The notes under the pieces are model-generated. The model made no database searches and was not told where the DNA came from. It was given only the letters and a program-made list of their open reading frames with translations. A stretch of 64,000 nt of DNA from Hymenopus coronatus (taxonomy: Eukaryota; Arthropoda; Insecta; Mantodea; Hymenopodidae): assembly GCA_030762935.1 (NCBI GenBank), contig CM060898.1, forward strand, positions 102,059,281 through 102,123,280, written 5' to 3'. Below are positions 44,840-55,718 of this stretch, one piece after another. Position 1 is the stretch's first letter; the number at the start of each line of letters is the position of its first letter. Both the position numbers and the translations under genes were made by a program.

Positions 44840-45080
44840 GCGACTCTTTCTATTGATGTCCCGAATTGATCGCCCTATACCATGGTTAATATCATTTCTA
44901 TCGTTGTAACAGATCCTTCGCAGTGGTTCTTTCACTTTGGTAAAGAGATTGGGACTCATGTCGGGTGAGTATAGTGGATGTTCCAGAATTTCCCTTTGCC
45001 AGCGGCGCAAGAGGTACTTGGCAACAGCAGCGGTGTGGCATCTTGCATTGCCATGCTGAATGATGGGGTACTGTTCCATA
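44840..45080 (-). pseudogene. Mariner transposase C-terminal fragment, minus strand
   Basis: The frame from 45,079 reads IQHGNARCHTAAVAKYLLRR: the HDNARxH motif has Gly in place of the catalytic Asp. It then gives LEHPLYSPDMSP, where the third Asp position is lost by a small deletion (SPNLFTKV), and GRSIRDINRKSRAVG, cut off by the SINE. It is the same family as the 9.1-10.2 kb relic. Confidence 0.8.
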
Positions 45081-45234
45081 AAATGTCGAGTCTTTCGCAG
45101 GAACTAGCAGAGTAGGCAACGTCTCAACGTCTCCCGGTTCTCCTCATCCAAAGAAAGTGCACGCTCCACAAAGTGATGTTCATTGCGATGTGTGACATTG
45201 ATGAGTCACGCTGTACACTAAGGATGACGAAAGT

Positions 45235-45396
45235 ACCTGTGAATATGATCTCTTTGCCAAAGTGAAAGAACCACTACGAGGGATCCGGTACAACACTACA
45301 GATGATATCCATGCTGCAGGGCGGTCCATAAGGAACATCATCAGAAATAAATCAGGTGAAATGCAACGCTTTCTGAACATTTACCAAAGGTCATAA
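45235..45396 (+). pseudogene. Mariner transposase C-terminal fragment, plus strand
   Basis: EYDLFAKVKEPLRGIRYNTT and GRSIRNIIRNKSGEMQRFLN end at a TAA at 45,394-45,396. It is homologous to the minus-strand fragment at 44,840-45,080 (TKVKEPLRRICYND, GRSIRDINRK), so the two are inverted copies of one gene end. Confidence 0.8.
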
Positions 45397-46190
45397 ATAA
45401 CGGAAGCGAGTATACTTATTCAATTTGGGCAACTTTAAGTACTTATGTCAATAAGGTCATTTCAGAGACAAAAATCTGATGTGTTAAACTCACATGACTT
45501 CCTCTAGCTGTTCTACAAACTTCTTACATAAGATTATTCTTCTTTCTGCACCTTGCTAATCGAGATAATCATTAGCAGAATGTTCTTATTGCTTAGTTCC
45601 TTACAAGTAGGAAGAAAATAAGAGAATACACTACGCTAAACATATAGTCAAATGTTTTAAAAGCTGTCGTTATGCGATTGTCATTGCAAATCGCTTCTTT
45701 GCTTGGCCAAGAGTAGAACAAAAGAAACACGGACACTTACTGTCTGAGAAAAGTACTTCACACTGAAACCAATAACAAGAAATGTTCCGGAAACGGTTAC
45801 CTCCACAACAAAATGCAAAGGACATAAATTATGTGTTTTGGCGAGATCTAAATTTTCTGTATAGTAAGTTTTTGTCTATCTGTTAAGGTTTAGCAGTTAT
45901 GCAAAATCATCCAGAATAAAGAGGTTATTCCCAGAAAATTCAAGATATAAATTATGTTTGTCATGTAAATATCTTAAATATAAGCGATTTTAATTAAATT
46001 CTTTAGAGTCATTTTGAGAAAATCAAAATGTTCTATATGTTTTCCTTGTAAAGGGTAGTTCGTGGTTAGGGGATTTTCTTGAAAATCTTCGTGTCGTATC
46101 CTTTGAAGATACCTCACTTAAGTACTAAATTTGGTATTTAACGGGCTTTTCGTTTTTGAGCTATCCTGTCCACACACACACACACACACA

Positions 46191-46397
46191 GTAATTCATA
46201 ATGTAAGAAGTTTTTAGGATATTCGTTTTATATGAAATTTATCAATCTTTATACCTTTAGCTTCTGCATGTATTATAGCATCAAATTTTGCATTATGTAA
46301 CCAAAAATATATCTTATACCTCTTCAACAAAAAATCAATATTTATTAAAAACAATTAACCCCTAAAAATAATAAATCGTCAACTAAATATCGACATA
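46191..46397 (-). other. Very AT-rich insert with an exonuclease-like fragment
   Basis: This segment is more AT-rich than its PQ host and sits exactly at the microsatellite. On the minus strand a 46-codon open frame, closed by a TAA at 46,214-46,216, reads LLKRYKIYFWLHNAKFDAII followed by HAEAKGIKIDKF. HNAKFD fits the ExoII motif (HNAxFD) of DEDDh/DnaQ-type 3'-5' exonucleases. The fragment is short and the match rests on one motif, so a viral, bacterial or selfish-element origin is only a suggestion. Confidence 0.3.
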
Positions 46398-46504
46398 CAC
46401 AGGGACCTTTTACTAAAAATGCTTTTTTTGGATTCAGGGGACCCAAAACATGTATTTTCGGTGAAATCTCGGTAACGAATTTTTCAATGCAATGCAATAC
46501 AATA

Positions 46505-46545
46505 GTACTTCTAATTACTTTATATCCAGCCCTTGTATATAACAA
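46505..46545 (+). repeat. Possible mariner 3' terminal remnant
   Basis: TTACTTTATATCCAGCCCTT followed by GTATA is very like the mariner terminal block read on the minus strand at 44,337-44,365 (TTACTTTTTATCCAGCTCTT). No transposase sequence accompanies it. A similar TTTTTTATCCAGCCCTTGTA is at about 63,746. Confidence 0.4.
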
Positions 46546-46600
46546 ATTTGGACCGTTTAGCTCGATTGCAATGCAATATATTCTCTACTTAAAAGTATAA

Positions 46601-47218
46601 ATTAAAGATATTATATAATTACGTTAAACTCCACCGAGTGATAAGTATAAGATCCAAACCTACGCTTTTTATATATAAAAAAAGAGAATAAAAAAAAAAA
46701 GAAGTGTTTCATGAAGAATAATTGAACTGTCGGGATGAAGGACGATCATGTGACACGTAGGATAAATGAAGTTGCGTGGTGAAATGTTGAAAAGCGTCGA
46801 ACCAACGCCCGATTTTAATTTACGGAATACTTAATCAGGGTGGTGCACATAAGATGGCGGAAAGCGCTGGAAGGGATGAATCGGGCATGACTTAGTTGTG
46901 CGTGGCAGAGAAATTAATTGAAGGTAATATCTCACGCGACACAAAGAGGGCGATCAGATAAACTAAAGCAAGGTTCCTTGGCAACAGTTCTACTCTCACT
47001 GTCAGCCCCAGGTGATATCAATTATTTGCACTCTCCTGAAAACATCCACGAATTCCCCGCTACCAATATGATGCAACAAAGGATTCGGTGTTTTGGCACA
47101 ATATATTGCTGGTTTCGTATGCAAAACAAACGGGACCATAACCATTGTAATGATAATAAATGGTTAAAGCATTCAAATAAACATTTTGATGTGTTACAAT
47201 CACATAGCTTTCTTTCCC
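46601..47218. other. Unassigned sequence; left flank of a duplicated insertion site
   Basis: No coding feature is recognised. The part from 47,077 (CAAAGGATTCGGTGTTTTGG) to 47,218 (CACATAGCTTTCTTTCCC) recurs at 48,385-48,450 with about 80 bp missing. In both places a plus PQ element follows. Confidence 0.45.
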
Positions 47219-47357
47219 TTTTAATTTCTGTATACCTGCTATGTATATAGTGTATAGAGAAGGTATTGCACTCCACTAAAAAATTCGATACCGAGATTTC
47301 ACCGGAAATATATGTTTTAGGGTCCCCTGTATCCAAAAAAAGCAATTTCAGAAAGAG

Positions 47358-47411
<54 letters not shown>

Positions 47412-48130
47412 ATGAACACGATAAAAACGAAAAGTAGCTAAAATACCAAACTTTGTATTTAAGTTAAGTATCTTCCAGGGATGCGACACGAAGATTTTGG
47501 GAAAAATTCACCGACCCCAAACTACCCTTTATATGGAACTTTTTTCGAAAATTTTGATTTTCTTAAAAATGGCTCTAACGATTTTGATTAAAATATCATA
47601 TATTAAAGATATTAACGTAACAAATAAAATGTATATCTTAATTCTGGGAATAGCTTCTGAAGACCTGTTTACTCTGGATGAATTTTGCTTAATTTGGCAT
47701 AACTAGTAAACCGTAAGAGATAGACAAAAGCTTACTATATAAAAAATTTAGGTCTTGTTAAAATACACAAGTTATGTCGTATGCATTTTTGTAGTGGAGC
47801 TTACCGTTTTCAATGTATTCATTGTTATTAGTTTCAGTTGTGAAGTACTTATACTTTTCTCAGACGGGAGTGTCCGTTTTTCTTTTGTTCTACTCCTGGC
47901 CAAGAAAAAAAGCGATTTGTAATGACAATCGCATAAGGACAGCTTTTAAAACATTTGACTATTGGTTTAGTCTAGTGTATTCCCTTATTTTCTTCCTACT
48001 TATACGGAACTAAATAATAAGAACATTGTGCTAATGAGTACCACGATTAGCAAGGTGCAGAAAGAAGAATAATCTTTTGTATCAAGTTTGTAGAACAGTT
48101 AGAGAAAGTCATGTGAGTGTAACACATCAG
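47219..48130 (+). mobile_element. PQ element, complete
   Basis: P starts AATTTCTGTATACCTGCTAT with hairpin GTATATAGTGTATAGAG. A pure (TG)n tract is at 47,361-47,409. It ends CAGTTAGAGAAAGTCATGTG and GTAACACATCAGA. Its Q-side body is of the CTAGC-type subfamily (GTCCGTTTTTCTTTTGTTCT), while the P side resembles the common type. Confidence 0.88.
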
Positions 48131-48135
48131 ATTTT

Positions 48136-48384
48136 TTACTGTCTCTACACGTACTATGTATATAGAGTATAGTTGAAGTATTGTATTGCACCCAAAACTT
48201 TGATATCAAGTTTTCACAGAAAAGCAAAAAAAAAAAAAAAAAAAAAACTCCGTGTGGTGTATGTCTATGGACAGCATAGCTCAAAAACGAAAACTTCTTT
48301 AAATACCAAAATTGGCATTTAAGTTTAGTATCTTCCAAGAATGAGACATGAAGATTTTCAAGAAAATCCCTCCATTCCGAAGTA
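48136..48384 (+). mobile_element. PQ fragment, P side only
   Basis: ACTGTCTCTACACGTACTAT and hairpin are followed by a 22-A run (48,226-48,247) in place of the usual AGCATTTTTAG region, a short GTGTGGTGTATG tract, and the body up to AAAATCCCTCCATTCCGAAG. It then passes abruptly into the duplicated flank CAAAGGATTCGG. Confidence 0.8.
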
Positions 48385-48451
48385 CAAAGGATTCGGTATT
48401 TTGGAATAAACATTTTGATTTGTTAGTACATCACATAGATTTCTTTCTTTT

Positions 48452-50085
48452 CACTTTCGCTACATGTGCTATGTACATTGTGTATAGAGAAAGTATTGTA
48501 ATCCACACAAAAGTTCGATACCGACATTTCACCGGAAATATATGCATTAGGATCACCTATATACAAAAAAAATCTGATTAGCTCCATTACCATTATTTTT
48601 AAGAAGCTAATGCTTCTATTTACGAGAAAAGAATTAGCAGAAATAGTCTTGTTACTTGCTTCCTTGTAAGTAGAAGCGAAATAAGGGAGTACCTTAGGTT
48701 AAAGTGATAAGTCAAAAGCTGGTTCTTATGTGACTGAAGTTCCTTTGTTTGTATGGACAGGAGTGGAGAAATTACTGTATGAGAAAATTATAAGTTTTTC
48801 AAAGGTGAAACTAAAAAAAAAAAAAGATCAACTACACGAAAAAAATGTATATAACAATAAATTGTGCGTTTTAAAGTGCTCTACATTTTTTGTGTGCAAA
48901 ATTCGTAAAATTGATCCAGAATAAAGTAGTCTTCAGAGACTATTCCGAGAAAATTCAAGATATACATTTTATTTGTCAGGTAAATATCTTTAATATGCGA
49001 TATGTTAATAAAAAACATAAGAGACATTTTAAGAAAATCAAAATTTTCGAAAAACGTTTCATGAAAAGGGTAGTTGGGGGTGAGGGGATTTTCTTGAAAA
49101 TCTTTGTGTCGCATCCTTGGAGGATACCAAACTTAAATACAAAGTTTGGTATTTAACGGTCTTTTCGTTTTTGTGCTATGCTGTCCACAGACACAGATAC
49201 ACACACGCAGACACACACACGGAGCTTTTTCTGAAAGTGCCTTTGTTCGATTCAGGGGGACAAAAAACATGTATTTCCGGTGAAATCTCGATATCGAATT
49301 TTTGGGTACTATGTACTTAGTACGTGTAGACAAAGTAGAAAGCATTTTTGGAAAAAATGTCCGTGTGTGCATGTGTCTGTGTGACTGTGGACAGCATAGC
49401 TCAGAAACGAAATGTCCGTTAATACCAAACTTGGTACTAAGTTCCGTATCTCCAAAGATGCTACACGGAGATTTTCAAGAAAATCCCACCACCACAAACT
49501 ACCCTTTACTTGGAAGGATTTTCGAAAATTTTATTTTCTCAAAAATGGGTGTACTGATTTTGATTAAAATAACGTATACTAAAAATATTTACCTGATATA
49601 TAAAATTTATATCTTTAAATTTCTGGGAATAGCCTCTAAAAACATCTTTATTCTGGATGATTTTTATTTAATTTTCCATAACTGGTAAACCGTAAGAGAG
49701 AAAGAGAGACATAAACTTATTACACAAAAATGTATAGCAGGTTAAGACACACAGTTTATATTATATACATTTTTTTTCGTGAAGTTGATCGTTTTTGACA
49801 TATTTCTTGGTTTTGGTTTCAGCTTTTAAAATCTTACTTTTCTCATACAGGAATTTGTTAACTCCTGTCCGTACAAACAAAGGAACTTCAGTCACATAGT
49901 AACCAGCTTTTGGCTATCACTTTAACCTATGGTACTCCCTTATTTCGCATGAAGAAAGAAAGTAATAGAATATTTCTGTTAATTTTTTCTTGATTAGCAT
50001 GAAGTAAATAACATAAGCTTTTTAGCGTTAATTTGTTGCAGAGACGTAGAGAAAGTCATGTAAATGGAACACATCAGATATTTTT
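48452..50085 (+). mobile_element. PQ element split by a minus-oriented PQ element
   Basis: The P-end block (ACTTTCGCTACATG, hairpin, CGACATTTCACCGG) is at 48,452-48,567. Family order resumes at 49,335 with AAAGCATTTTTGGAAAAAAT, the GT tract GTGTGCATGTGTCTGTGTG, and a body reaching the Q end GACGTAGAGAAAGTCATG and GGAACACATCAGA near 50,079. Confidence 0.82.
48568..49334 (-). mobile_element. PQ element nested in the preceding copy
   Basis: It starts TCTGATTAGCTCCATTACCA after an A-run and ends with a shortened hairpin: GGGTACTATGTACTTAGTAC then GTGTAGACAAAGTA. One hairpin arm (the ACCTTCTCTATAC side) is deleted. The AC tract is at 49,189-49,221. Confidence 0.82.
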
Positions 50086-50335
50086 TATTTTTTTTTTCCT
50101 TTTTCTCTATTCTTCAGTTTCCTACATTTCTTAGTTGACCTATTAATTAAACGTTTTCTTTTTACATGTTGATACACAGACATATACATTTATAAACATA
50201 CAAACACGCATGCCCACGGCGGGTAGAAACCCATGATCCCCTGCACCACGAAGCACCAAAGCGAGGCACTTTAGCGAACGCGGACATGGTGACCGGCGAC
50301 TGTTTTTAACTGTTCTGCAAACTATTCTTAAAAAT
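50086..50335. other. Short unassigned stretch with a degenerate tRNA-like sequence
   Basis: Between PQ copies. The minus strand around 50,305-50,205 contains GGGTTTCTACCCGCCG, weakly like a box B, in a more GC-rich patch. The support is too weak for a named SINE. Confidence 0.2.
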
Positions 50336-51028
50336 TCTGATATGTTCCATTCACATCACTTTCTCTAATTATTTATAACGCATTATTATTTTTAACTAGT
50401 TTAATCTTCTGCTTCATGCTAATCGTGATAAATCTAAACAGAAATGGTGTTATTAATTAGTTTCTTATAAGTAGAATGGAAATAAGGGAATAAACTAGGC
50501 AAATGTTTTAAAATGTGGTTGCTATGGGATTGAAATCCGTTTCTTTGCGTGGCCAGGAGTTGACAAGTTCTTGTTTGAGAAAAGTTTCAGCATTTTAAAA
50601 CTAATCTAATAACAAGGAGTATCTCGAAAACGGTCAACTACACAAAAAATGTTTATCATATAAATTGTGTGTTTTAAACCTGTACACAGTTTTTATACAT
50701 GAAGTTTTATTCTATCTGTTACGGTTTACCAGTTATGTATAATTCAGAAAAGTTTGCCCAGAATAAAGAGATCTTCAGAAGCTATTTCCAGAATATTCAA
50801 GATAAACATTTTATTTTTCATGTAAATATCTTAAATATAACAGATTTTAATAAAAAAATTTTAAGGCCATTTTTGAAAAAACAAACATTTTCAAAATGTT
50901 TTCCATATAAACGGTAGTCGGGTTGGGAGGACTTATTTGAAAATCTCTTCGTATCCTATCCTTGGAAGATACCGGACTTAAATATAAAGTTTGATATTTA
51001 ACAGACTTTTCGTTTTTAAGTTATGCTG

Positions 51029-51072
<44 letters not shown>

Positions 51073-51216
51073 TTGACATTTGTCTAAAAATGCTTTTCTT
51101 AGAATCAGGGGGTCTCTAAGCATGTACTTCCGGTGAAATCTCGGTATCGCATTTTTGGATGCAATGCAACAGATATTTTCTCTATACACTATGTACATAA
51201 TACGTGTAGAGAAAGT
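50336..51216 (-). mobile_element. PQ element, complete
   Basis: Q starts TCTGATATGTTCCATTCACA, with CTCTAATTATTTATAACG after ACTTT. A pure (CA)n tract is at 51,031-51,070. The hairpin CACTATGTACATAATACG leads to TGTAGAGAAAGT. The inverted repeat matches at only five of seven inner positions in this copy. Confidence 0.87.
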
Positions 51217-51221
51217 AAAAG

Positions 51222-52978
51222 AAAGTCTGTTCTTCTTCAGGTTAATCAAGATAAACATTTTCATAAATAGTTACACCAGTATTACATATGTTCTTATAGA
51301 TATAAACGAATATGGGGATCACTAGTTTAAGCAAAATAAAATGTTTTAGAATCTGGTCGCTATGTGATCACTTTGAAATCCCGTTCTCTTCATTTGACCA
51401 GGAGCAAGAAAAGCAGATAACGACATTCCATTTGAGAGAAGCATAAATATTAAAACATTTAAAACAATAACAACGAATATCTCGAAAATGGTTTACTTAA
51501 AGAGATTGTATTTATATAAATTTTATGGGTGTTCACATTTTGAGTATGTCAGTTACACAGTTTTACAGGCTTCCTTTTTAATAGATTTTTATTAAAAAAT
51601 TATGATTTGAACAAGATTTTTACCTTTTAAACCTTTTATTACTTTCTCTATACGTGCTATGTACATAGTATATAGAGAAGGTGTTGTAATGCACCCAAAA
51701 ATTCGATACCGAGATTTCACCGGAAATACATGTTTTGAGAGCTTCTGAATCCAAAAAAGCATTTTTACAAAAATGTTCATGTATGTCTGTCTGTCTGTGT
51801 GTCTGTGTGTATGTGTGTCTGTCTCTGGGCAGCATAGCTCAAAAACGAAAAGTACGTTAAAAACCAAACTTGGTATTTAGGTTTGGTTTCTTCCAAGGAT
51901 GTGACAAGAAGATTTTCAAGAAAATCCCTCCACTCACAACTACCCTTTACATGTAACTTTTATCGAAAATTTTGATTTTGTAAAAAATGGCTCTAACGTT
52001 TGATTATATCGTATATTAAAGATATTTACCTGACAAATAAAATGTATATCTTGAATTTTCTGAGAATAGCCTCTGAAGACTACTTTAATCTGGATGAATT
52101 TTTCACAACTACCAAACGTAAAAGATGGACAAAAACTTAACACACAAAAATGTAGAGCACGTAAAAACACACAATTTATGTTATATATATATATATTTTT
52201 TCGTGGAGTTGGTCGTTTTTTTAGATATTCCTTGTTTTTTTGGTTTCAGCTTTGAAAAACATAATTTTCTCATACAGGAATTTGCCAACTCGTGTCAATA
52301 CAAACGAGCTTCAGTCACATAGCAACCAGCTTTTGGCTTTCACTTTAACCTATGGTACTCCCTTATTTCGCTTCTACTTACAATAAAGCAAGAAATTAGA
52401 CTATTTCTGCTATTTTTTCTCGATTAGCATGAAATAAATAAAAGAATAAGCTTATTAACAATAATTTGTTTCAGAGATATAGAGAAAGTCATGTGAATGG
52501 AACACATCAGATTATTTTTATTTCGTATTATAAATCTTCTTTTAGAGATTAGTTAACTAATATGAAATGAAGAGGATTTCAGAGATTAATCCCAAAAAAC
52601 ATAAAACATACATTCCATTCGTCATGCAAATATGCATTACATTAATCAAAATCTGTTAGAAGTGTTTTTGAGAATATAAAATTTTCAAAAACTGTTTTAT
52701 GCAAAGGTTAATTGTGTCGGGGATTTTTTTTCTTCAAATTTTCGTGTAGTATCCTTGTATCCTGAGGTTTGATATTTAACGAACGTTTCGTTTTTTAGTT
52801 ATGCTGTTCACACATACGCGCACACACACACAAACACACTAGAGGGTGCATTCCTTTCTAAAAATTATTTTTTAATTTGGGGGTACTCAAAACGTGTATT
52901 TGTGATGAAATCTTATTTCATTTTGGTGGAATACATTGCTTTTTCTACCTCCTATTTCCATTGTACGTGGTAGAGAAA
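51222..52978 (-). mobile_element. PQ element split by a plus-oriented PQ element
   Basis: The Q-side body (TCAGGTTAATCAAGATAAAC, TTAGAATCTGGTCGCTATGT) runs to about 51,600. It resumes at about 52,545 (ATGAAATGAAGAGGATTTCA), passes an AC tract at 52,810-52,840, and ends in a worn P end (CATTGTACGTGGTAGAGAAA). The outer Q terminus is missing. Confidence 0.75.
51640..52510 (+). mobile_element. PQ element, complete, nested
   Basis: ACTTTCTCTATA (51,641-51,652) pairs exactly with TATAGAGAAAGT (52,478-52,489). The hairpin reads GCTATGTACATAGTATATAG. The GT tract is a mixed TCTGTCTGTGTGTCTGTGTG. The end is GTGAATGGAACACATCAGA. It is well preserved and inserted in an older, opposite copy. Confidence 0.92.
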
Positions 52979-53159
52979 GTAAAACAGCAGGAGAATAACA
53001 GGTATCTCATTAGCTAGCATTTAGTAGATCGTTGTTAAAATCCTGTGAGACTTGACTGAGAGTGAAACTTTTAATTTCTCTTCCCTATAATGAATAAAGA
53101 AAATATTGCATTTCACCCAAAACTATAATACCACAATTTATACAAAAAGTAATTCATTT

Positions 53160-53945
53160 CCATAACATGCTCTGGCTCTTCCATTTGCAAACTTGATACA
53201 AAAGATTATTCTTTTATCTTGCTAATCGAGATAAACATTAGTAGAGTTGGTCCTAACACGTGCTTTCTGGTAAGTAGAGGGGAAGTATGGAAATATTTTA
53301 GGCTAAAGCCATAATCAAATCTTTTGATAGCTGGTCGCTATAGGAAACAATTGATGTTCGGTTCGCCTAGCTCGGTTCCATCTGAAAAAAGTTGTGTACA
53401 ATTGAAACAAATAAAAAGAAATTTTAAGAAAATTGTACAAGAAAAACGTATATGGCAAAAATAATGTGTTTTAATGAGGTTTATTTTGTGTATAGTAAGC
53501 TTTGTCTATATTTCTTATGGTTTAACCGTTATGCAAAATTCTACAAAGCTTGGCCAGAGGTCTTTAGAGGCTATTTTCCAGAAAACTCCAAATATACATT
53601 TTATTTTTGATGTAAATATTTTAATATACGGTATTTTAATCAAAATCATTAGAGCTATTTTTGAGGAAAACAGAATTTTCAAAAAAATTTCCATGTAAAG
53701 GGTTGTTTGTGCTGGGAGGATTTTCTTGAGAATTTTCGAGTCGCATACTTGAAAGATACTAAATATAAATACCAAGTTTGGTATGTAACGATTTTTTCGC
53801 TTTTGAGTTATGCTGTCTATAGACAGACAGACACATACACATACACACGGAGCTTTTTCTAAAACTGCTTTTTTCGGACTCAAAACATATATTTCCGGTG
53901 AAATCTGAACATATAATTTTTGTGTAGAATTCAATAGCATCTCTA
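53160..53945 (-). mobile_element. PQ element, P end worn
   Basis: The Q side (CATGCTCTGGCTCTTCCATT) corresponds to ACTTTCTCTAGC-type ends. The body is complete, including CAGACAGACACATACACATA (about 53,823-53,845). The P end stops at CATCTCTAGCTATTGTG without a second hairpin arm. A 141-codon minus-strand frame spans it. Confidence 0.75.
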
Positions 53946-54035
53946 GCTATTGTGTTGTTATATTGCTCGTTCGTTTTTGTATTTCACAACCCCCAAAAGC
54001 ATTCCTACCTTTTTGGCTGCCTGAACGAAAAGTCA

Positions 54036-54152
54036 ATGTACATAGGGATAGAGAAGGTATTGTAATGCACCTAAAAATTTGATACCGAGATTTCACCGGA
54101 AATATATGTTTTGGGGTCCCCTGAGTCCGAGAAAAGCATTTTTAAGAAAACG

Positions 54153-54203
<51 letters not shown>

Positions 54204-54928
54204 ACAGCACAGTCCCAAAACAAAAAGGCCCTTAAATACCAAACTTGGTATTTAGGTTTAGTATTTTCCAAGGTTGCGACACGAAGATTTTCAAGAAAAT
54301 CCCCCCATCACAAACTACCCTGTACTTGGAAAAAATTTCAAAAATTTTTATTTTCTTAAAAATGGCTATAACGATTTTGATTAAAATCCCTTATATTAAA
54401 GCTATTTATGTCCGAAATAAAATGTATATCTCGAATTTTTTATTAATGGCCTCTGAAGACCTCTTTATTCTGGATGGATTTTGCTGAATTTTGCTTAACT
54501 GCTAAACCGTAAGAGACAGAAGAAAAAACGTACTGCACAAAAAATGTACCTCATGACAAAACACACAACTTTAGTCCTTTACGTTTTTGTTGTGGAGGTA
54601 ACCGTTTTCGAGATATTCCTTGTTGTTGGTTTCAATTGTGAAGTATTTAAACTTTTCTCACACAGGAAGTGTCTGTTTTTCTTTTGTTCTACTCCTGGCC
54701 AAGCAAAGAAGTGATTTATAATAACAATCGCATAACGATAGCTTTTAAAACATTTGACAATCACTTTAGCATAGTGCATTCCCTTATTCCCTTCTACTTA
54801 TAAGGAACTAAGTAATAACATTCTGCTTACATTTATCCTGATTAGCATTGTGTACAAAGAAGAAGAATCTTTTGTAGGAGTTTTGTAGAGCAGCTAGAGA
54901 AAGCCATGTGAGTGTAAAACATCAGATT
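54036..54928 (+). mobile_element. PQ element of the CTAGC end-type, first hairpin arm missing
   Basis: It opens within the hairpin (AATGTACATAGGGATAGAGA), then a pure (TG)n tract at 54,156-54,202, and ends GCAGCTAGAGAAAGCCATGT followed by GAGTGTAAAACATCAGA. The Q end is thus the GCTAGAG form. Confidence 0.85.
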
Positions 54929-54934
54929 TTTATG

Positions 54935-55718
54935 CTTACTACTACGTACAATCTGCACACTAAGTAGAGAAGGCATTGCATTCCCCAAAACCTGATTACA
55001 GAAATTTCACAGGAAATAATTGTTTTGAGGACCTCTCAATCCACAAAATAGATTTTTGTATGTGTGTGTGTCAGTGAAAAGCATAACTCAAAAACGAAAA
55101 GCCGCATAAGTACCAAACGGTATTAAAGTTCACATCCAAGGAGGCAACACGACGACTTTCCGCCATTCAAAGCTATCTTTCACATGAAAGATTTTTCGAA
55201 AATTTTTATTTTCTCAAAAATGACTAACCATTTTGATTAAACTATCGTATGTTTAAGATATACCCATATGGCAAATAAAATGTGTATCTTGCATTTTCTG
55301 CGAATAGCCTCTGAAGAAATTTTTATCCTGGATGAATTCTACATAACTTTTAAACCATAATAGACAGACAAAAATTACTCAAAAATATAGAACTCGTTAA
55401 AACACACAATGTATTTGATGTACATTTTTTTTTTCGTAGAGTTGATCGTTTTTGAGATATTCCTTGTTGTTGGTTTCAGTTTTAAAATACACTTTTCTTA
55501 TATGGAAGTTTGCCAACTCCTGGCGATATAAATAAAGGAACTTCAATCCATATCAACCAGCTTTTATAAGGTTTTACTGTGGCTATACCATATGGTATTC
55601 CTTTATTTCCCTTCTACTTACGAGGAAGCAAGTAATAAGACAATTTCTGCTAACGTGTTCTCGATTAGCATGAAGTAAATAGAAGAATAAGCTTTTTAAC
55701 AATCATTTGTTGCAAAAG
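54935..55718 (+). mobile_element. PQ element truncated at Q
   Basis: A diverged hairpin (ACTACGTACAATCTGCACAC then TAAGTAGAGAAGG) starts the copy directly after the previous Q end. It lacks the AAGAAAATCCCCCCACC block and ends at TTAACAATCATTTGTTGCA, where a minus-oriented fragment abuts. Confidence 0.75.

Larger units (their letters stand above)
44337..45471. mobile_element. Head-to-head dimer of two mariner 3' halves
   Basis: Both outer ends carry the same 3' terminal block: TCTCTGAAATGACTTTATTG near 44,369 (minus-strand 3' end) and CAATAAGGTCATTTCAGAGA near 45,450 (plus). The minus half encodes ARCHTAAVAKYLLRRWQREI and SPDMSPNLFTKVKEPLRR (45,079-44,840). The plus half encodes EYDLFAKVKEPLRGIRYNTT (45,245-45,396). 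Neither half contains the 5' end or helix-turn-helix region. A SINE interrupts the minus half, and GGDYIEG is found beyond it on the minus strand near 44,430. Confidence 0.75.
45475..46600 (-). mobile_element. PQ element of the CTAGC end-type with an AT-rich insert
   Basis: Q begins TCTGATGTGTTAAACTCACA at 45,475, directly beside the mariner 3' end, with CTCTAGC next to ACTTCCT. The body reaches (CA)n at 46,172-46,190. A 207-bp foreign segment follows, then the P-side block CCTTTTACTAAAAATGC to CGGTAACGAATTTTTCAATG. The hairpin end is not preserved. Confidence 0.75.

Noticed and set aside
46918..47250. 110-codon plus-strand frame as an exon
   Set aside because: It runs into the P end of a PQ element and part of it is a locally duplicated non-coding flank. 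No domain is recognised.
50205..50305. tRNA-derived SINE
   Set aside because: Only a weak box-B-like GGGTTTCTACCC is visible, box A is not convincing, and no second copy was seen.
53515..53940. 141-codon minus-strand frame as a gene
   Set aside because: It lies wholly inside a PQ element and equivalent stretches in sister copies contain stops.
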